From Candidatus Tisiphia endosymbiont of Sialis lutaria (lineage in GTDB: Bacteria; Pseudomonadota; Alphaproteobacteria; Rickettsiales; Rickettsiaceae): a stretch of 64,000 bases of DNA. Positions 60,291 to 64,000 of the stretch are shown piece by piece. The notes below the pieces were generated by a model. That model was not told the origin of the DNA, searched no databases, and saw nothing but the letters and a program-made list of their open reading frames with translations. How positions within the stretch are numbered: the first letter of the stretch is position 1; each line of letters begins with the position of its first letter. Made by a program: the position numbers and the translations under genes. The stretch covers positions 558,001 through 622,000 of the forward strand of contig NZ_OZ032153.1 of assembly GCF_964026535.1 (NCBI RefSeq), written 5' to 3'.

Positions 60291-61034
60291 TTATAAAAAA
60301 TCTAATATCTCAAAACTACATAAGGTAATTATTTTCCCATCCTCAAGCTGAATTCTTATACCTCCATTTTCATCTATATCTTTAAAAATCCCTGAGATTT
60401 TTGTGTTTCCATCATTTACACTAACCATCTCGCCCAACTTATAAGCATTTCTAAGCCAATATTGTCTTATTTTACTAAATCCCTGTTCTTTCCATCTACT
60501 AAAATATTTTTCAAAATTAATCATCAAGATATCTAATAAATATTCTGGATCTTTTACTTCTATATTCTCATCAGATAAATTGGTTGCCAGTTGCTCAATA
60601 TTTAAAGGATTTTCCTTGATGTTAATGCCAACACTTATAATAAGATAATTATTGTTATTTATACTAATAGATTCAAGCAATACACCAGATACTTTCTTGC
60701 CATTTATCAAAATATCATTTGGCCATTTTAATTTGATAGAATTCACTGAACTGGCTGTAAGAGAAATAATAGTTTTATAAACAACAATAGCCATAACAAA
60801 AGATAATTGAGGAAGATAACTAAGATTAATTTGATGCTTTAATAATATACTAACATGCAAATTCCCTAGATTAGAATGCCAAATTTTGTTATTTCTTCCA
60901 CGCGATTTTGTTTGATTTTTTGCTAATATTACATAACTACCATCAGGACAGCTCTTAGCCATCCTAATAGCTTCGCAGCTAGTACTATCTATTGTATCAA
61001 AAACTAGTAGCTTATATTTTTTTTGCCAAGACAT
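60291..61034 (-). CDS. birA: Biotin--[acetyl-CoA-carboxylase] ligase
   Basis: 247 aa catalytic-only (class I) biotin protein ligase, with no N-terminal DNA-binding domain. The adenylate loop is KSRGRNNKIWHSNLGNLHVS, followed by IKLKWPNDILINGKKVSGVL and IISVGINIKENPL. Starts 14 bases after nuoN, suggesting cotranscription. Confidence 0.93.
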   Translation of the reverse strand: MSWQKKYKLLVFDTIDSTSCEAIRMAKSCPDGSYVILAKNQTKSRGRNNKIWHSNLGNLHVSILLKHQINLSYLPQLSFVMAIVVYKTIISLTASSVNSIKLKWPNDILINGKKVSGVLLESISINNNNYLIISVGINIKENPLNIEQLATNLSDENIEVKDPEYLLDILMINFEKYFSRWKEQGFSKIRQYWLRNAYKLGEMVSVNDGNTKISGIFKDIDENGGIRIQLEDGKIITLCSFEILDFL

Positions 61035-61048
61035 AACTCCTCATCAAA

Positions 61049-62557
61049 TTACTTTATAAAAAGAGAAAAAATTAACAAAAATCCTATAATAAAACAATTT
61101 ATAAACTTTAAGCTTTGATGGGTTGGTACTAAATCTAGCTGCAAACTTTTATTTGCCTCAAAAAAGTACATAGACCTAACTATTTTGAGGTAATAATAAG
61201 CTGCTATAATACTGGTACCAATAGCTATAAATGCTAGAGTAAATTGTTCCTCTACAATAGCCTGATAAAAAATGAAATATTTACCAAAAAATCCTGCCAG
61301 TGGGGGAATACCAATCATCGAGAACATGATAATGGTAATCCCAGCAGCCAAAGCCTTACGACTATTCGCCAGACCCTTAATATCATCAAAATTTGCCGTA
61401 TCAGCTTTTCCCCCCAGCAGAGCAATTAAACAGGCAAAAAAGCCTAAAACGGAAGCAGCATAAATAAATATATATATTAATGCTGCATTATTACCTTGCT
61501 CACTATGCAAAGCAACTCCCAGCAAAACATAACCAATATTTAGAATAGTGCTGTATCCCATTAGCCTTTTGAGAGAGTTTTGTTTAATAGCCCCACCTGC
61601 CCCAATCAACATTGACAAAATTGCTGTTATTTTTATTAAATCAACTGAAATTTGTTTATAATCACCAACTACCATCGTCATTATATTTAATAACACCACT
61701 ACATTGCCAAATTTTGTAGCAGCAGCAAAATAGGTAACTGAAGGAATTGGTGATCCTTCATATACATCTGGCGTCCAAGCATGCAAAGGAGCACTAGATA
61801 ATTTAAAGAAAATACCACTTAAAAAAAGTACTAAGCCACTTACTAACCCAATATTTGGCTGCGGTGATTGATTTAATTTTTGTAGAATATTACTATAATC
61901 TAAACTACCACCAAATCCATAAATAAAGGATATCCCAAACAAGGTCAGACAACTAATCAAACTACCTAGAATAAAGTATTTTAACGCTCCTTCTGATGAT
62001 TTAATATTATACAAACTAAAGCCAGCTAGTACATATGCTGCTAGTGCTTGCAATTCCATAGCCACAAATAATAGTAGGAAATTACGAGCCGATATAGTAA
62101 TAAAAATACCAACGGTCGAAAGTAACACCAAGGTTATGAATTCTGGCTTAAATTTTTCATTATAGTCAATTGATGAGAAGTTGGGGACGTTGTTGTTTGT
62201 CGCTTGCCTATTACTTATAGGCGTCGTTCCATCGCTCCTAGCCCCAAATTCTCCTGAATTGACTATAGTGACTTTACAATAACCATAATAAATTATTATG
62301 GTCATTATTGAAAAAAGCAAAACAAAGACTTTACAAACGCCAGTAAAACTATTAATGGCAAAGGAATCATTAAAAGCTACCGCTCTACTCTGCACCAAAG
62401 TAATAGAAAATACAATCGATAATAATATTGTAATATTAGTGATGATTCTAGTTTTGTTACTAAAAAATACAGCCGATAGTTGACTAAACAAAGCCAGTAA
62501 GGTCAGCATTATCTCAGGCAAAATAATTATAAATTGTTCTAAAATTGGGTTTATCAT
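61049..62557 (-). CDS. nuoN: NADH-quinone oxidoreductase subunit N with palindromic-element insert
   Basis: 502 aa complex I antiporter-like membrane subunit. Conserved blocks: LLFVAMELQALAAYVLAGFS, FKLSSAPLHAWTPDVYEGSP and KQNSLKRLMGYSTILNIGYV. Between helices near residue 97 about 36 residues (from TIVNSGEFGARSDG to NNNVPNFSSIDYN) are encoded by a TATAGTCAATT palindrome at 62161-62267 without breaking the frame. The insert is hydrophilic and sits in a loop. It lies upstream of birA and downstream of no close gene. Confidence 0.93.
   Translation of the reverse strand: MINPILEQFIIILPEIMLTLLALFSQLSAVFFSNKTRIITNITILLSIVFSITLVQSRAVAFNDSFAINSFTGVCKVFVLLFSIMTIIIYYGYCKVTIVNSGEFGARSDGTTPISNRQATNNNVPNFSSIDYNEKFKPEFITLVLLSTVGIFITISARNFLLLFVAMELQALAAYVLAGFSLYNIKSSEGALKYFILGSLISCLTLFGISFIYGFGGSLDYSNILQKLNQSPQPNIGLVSGLVLFLSGIFFKLSSAPLHAWTPDVYEGSPIPSVTYFAAATKFGNVVVLLNIMTMVVGDYKQISVDLIKITAILSMLIGAGGAIKQNSLKRLMGYSTILNIGYVLLGVALHSEQGNNAALIYIFIYAASVLGFFACLIALLGGKADTANFDDIKGLANSRKALAAGITIIMFSMIGIPPLAGFFGKYFIFYQAIVEEQFTLAFIAIGTSIIAAYYYLKIVRSMYFFEANKSLQLDLVPTHQSLKFINCFIIGFLLIFSLFIK
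62161..62267. repeat. Palindromic element inside nuoN (RPE-like)
   Basis: 107 bases with ends TATAGTCAATTGATGAGAAG and the pairing CTCCTGAATTGACTATA. It is the fullest copy in this window of the family also found at 28139, 36894, 52499 and 58812. Its length plus junction keeps the nuoN frame, as described for Rickettsia palindromic elements. Confidence 0.88.
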
Positions 62558-62670
62558 ATTTCAGGTTCTTAGATTAATATAGTTAATATATACTATAAGA
62601 TTGCTAGCACTAAGTAGAATAATAAAAAAATATATTAATTTTACATAAATTATGTAATTTAATATTACTC

Positions 62671-62762
62671 CGTCATTGCGAGCCACCGTAGGTGGCGTGG
62701 CAATCCACTTCTAACCACTTTTCTGGATTGCTTCGTAACCTTACGGTCTCCTCGCAATGACG
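62671..62762. repeat. Full 'GTCATTGCGAG' palindromic repeat upstream of nuoN
   Basis: CGTCATTGCGAGCCACCGTA ... GGCAATCCAC then TGGATTGCTTCGTAACCTTA ... TCCTCGCAATGACG. A degenerate TATAGTCAATT arm follows (about 62790-62835, ending ATCAATTGACTATGG). No gene is seen in the 288-base gap between nuoN and mrdA. Confidence 0.85.
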
Positions 62763-62845
62763 GTTTTTCAACTACTGTTTTCTTAAACTAACGCCTATGC
62801 ACTCCTGCTACCCAATTCTCATCAATTGACTATGGCGGAGTAATG

Positions 62846-64000
62846 CTAAATATATTTATCAAGTACCATAGTCATAATTTTTTTAGCTATAGGAGCTGCC
62901 ACCCTGCCTCCACCTCCGCCATGATCGACAAAGACTAGAATAGAGTAACGAGGTTGTTGATAGGGAGCGAACCCGGCAAATATAGCATGGTTACGCCTTT
63001 GCCAAACAACTGATTTACTGCTTAAATCATCATCTATATTAGCTTTTGCTTGCACTTGTGCGGTACCTGTTTTACCAGCTAATTGATGTCCTTCTGCTAA
63101 AATCCTACTATAATAGGAAGTTCCTCCTTCAGTATTAACTGCTTTATACATACCTTCTTTTAAAATATCTAAGTATTTTTGATTGATGTTAACCTGATCA
63201 AATACCGATATATCTTTAGCAATTCTAGGATTATACAATTTCCCATTATTAGCAATTGCCGTTACAAACCTAGCTAACTGGATTGGAGTAGCTGATAAAA
63301 ATCCCTGCCCTATCGATAAGTTAAGAGTATCACCAATTGTCCATTTAGAGTTAAATTTTTTCATTTTCCATTCTTCTGAAGGAAGGAAACCTGAGGCTTC
63401 TCCAATCAAATCAATACCAGTTTTTGTACCGAAACCAAAATTTCTTGCCATATCTAATATTTTTTTATGACCTGTTAAGCGAGCTATTTCATACATATAA
63501 GAGTTACAAGAATGCTTAATGGAATTATACATATCCACTGTGCCATGACCATGACGACTCCAGCACCGAAAGCTATTAGTACCTAATACCGAATCCCCAG
63601 TACAATTAACCGTTTTATCCGGTTTAATTCCACTCTCTAAACCAGCTAAAATTGTAATAATTTTGAAAATAGAACCAGGTGGATAAGTACTTTGTATGGT
63701 TTTATTAATTAACGGCTTATAAGGATCATTAATTAAACTTTGCCAATAATCTTGAGACAATTTTACAAAATTATTGGCTTCAAATACCGGCGACATAGCC
63801 AGCACTAAAACATTACCGTTATTTGTATCAATAACTATCGCCGAACAGCCTTGTTTAGTTAAATAAGGCTGCACTCTTTGTTGTAACTCTGCGTCAATAT
63901 TTAGATGTAAGTCCTCTCCTTGTTGACTTGGAAGATTGGTAATTTCTCTGACTTGTTTGCCTAAAGCATTTACTTCTATCTGCTTATAACCAAATTTCCC
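62846..64000 (-). CDS. mrdA: Penicillin-binding protein 2 (5' end outside window)
   Basis: Peptidoglycan transpeptidase of the elongation machinery. The frame is open to the window end (codons before GTG 63874 read LHLNIDAELQQR, typical PBP2), so GTG 63874 is not the start. Catalytic motifs are present: SxxK in STYPPGSIFKI, SxN in IKHSCNSYMYE, and KTG in AGKTGTAQVQ. The C-terminal end HGGGGGRVAAPIAKKIM is usual for MrdA. Confidence 0.94.
   Translation of the reverse strand, partial: GKFGYKQIEVNALGKQVREITNLPSQQGEDLHLNIDAELQQRVQPYLTKQGCSAIVIDTNNGNVLVLAMSPVFEANNFVKLSQDYWQSLINDPYKPLINKTIQSTYPPGSIFKIITILAGLESGIKPDKTVNCTGDSVLGTNSFRCWSRHGHGTVDMYNSIKHSCNSYMYEIARLTGHKKILDMARNFGFGTKTGIDLIGEASGFLPSEEWKMKKFNSKWTIGDTLNLSIGQGFLSATPIQLARFVTAIANNGKLYNPRIAKDISVFDQVNINQKYLDILKEGMYKAVNTEGGTSYYSRILAEGHQLAGKTGTAQVQAKANIDDDLSSKSVVWQRRNHAIFAGFAPYQQPRYSILVFVDHGGGGGRVAAPIAKKIMTMVLDKYI

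Overview
This is an AT-rich window from the chromosome of an obligate intracellular alphaproteobacterium, most likely a member of the Rickettsiaceae (Rickettsia, 'Ca. Tisiphia' or 'Ca. Megaira' type). The reasons are the reduced, dispersed housekeeping content, the runs murC-murB-ddl-ftsQ-ftsA, dgt-argS-SPOR and pyrH-frr, the Rickettsia-type DUF2608 genes, and many short palindromic repeats of the Rickettsia palindromic element (RPE) style, some inside open reading frames. No tRNA, rRNA or CRISPR array was found. The genus is inference; 16S or core-gene phylogeny would settle it.

Layout. 1-4021: rho (5' end outside), mdh, yaaA and an HrgA-like gene. 4048-6148: an intact IS256 element beside a leucine-rich-repeat gene whose 3' end is built from an IS3 terminus. 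6335-11729: the leftward cell-wall and division cluster murC-murB-ddl-ftsQ-ftsA. 11887-12215: one and a half copies of a miniature inverted-repeat element. 12247-15739: truB-rpsO-pnp with a clear terminator after rpsO. 15805-17175: a degenerate amidase and repeats. 17216-20830: der, then tolQRA. 21010-23766: an Rpn nuclease, an intact IS3 element and IS1634 debris. 23791-28649: SPOR protein, argS, dgt, a dense repeat cluster and erpA. 28703-36882: a NB-ARC/TPR protein with a signal peptide, pyrH-frr, gatCA, nuoM and an outer-membrane barrel.

37093-52497 is the accessory core. It holds a broken IS4 element, two tiny cysteine-containing peptide genes upstream of an S9-family lipoprotein peptidase that is frameshifted at a (TA)8 tract, IS21 debris, an intact IS5 element, an integrase fragment, and the remnant of a podovirus-like structural operon. 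In transcription order on the minus strand the phage genes are portal end, Bbp19-like, Rpn nuclease, scaffold, capsid, a small ORF, tail tubular protein A and a nozzle/tubular-B-like protein. The phage block is a hybrid: an IS1634 element sits between two gapless, diverged 488-bp copies of the tail region.

52612-64000 returns to mostly core genes: vapBC, cysQ with two DUF2608 proteins, a GNAT acetyltransferase, priA, hemJ, an IS110 remnant cut by another miniature element, birA, nuoN (carrying an in-frame palindromic insertion) and the C-terminal part of mrdA.

The best candidates for something new are the miniature element family with CTCACCTTACGCAT ends; the pair of CX4C micropeptides beside a switchable S9 peptidase; an amidase-fold protein that appears to have lost its zinc ligands; and the repeated conversion of mobile DNA into protein C-termini or inserts (LRR protein, murC, nuoN, IS1634 fragment).
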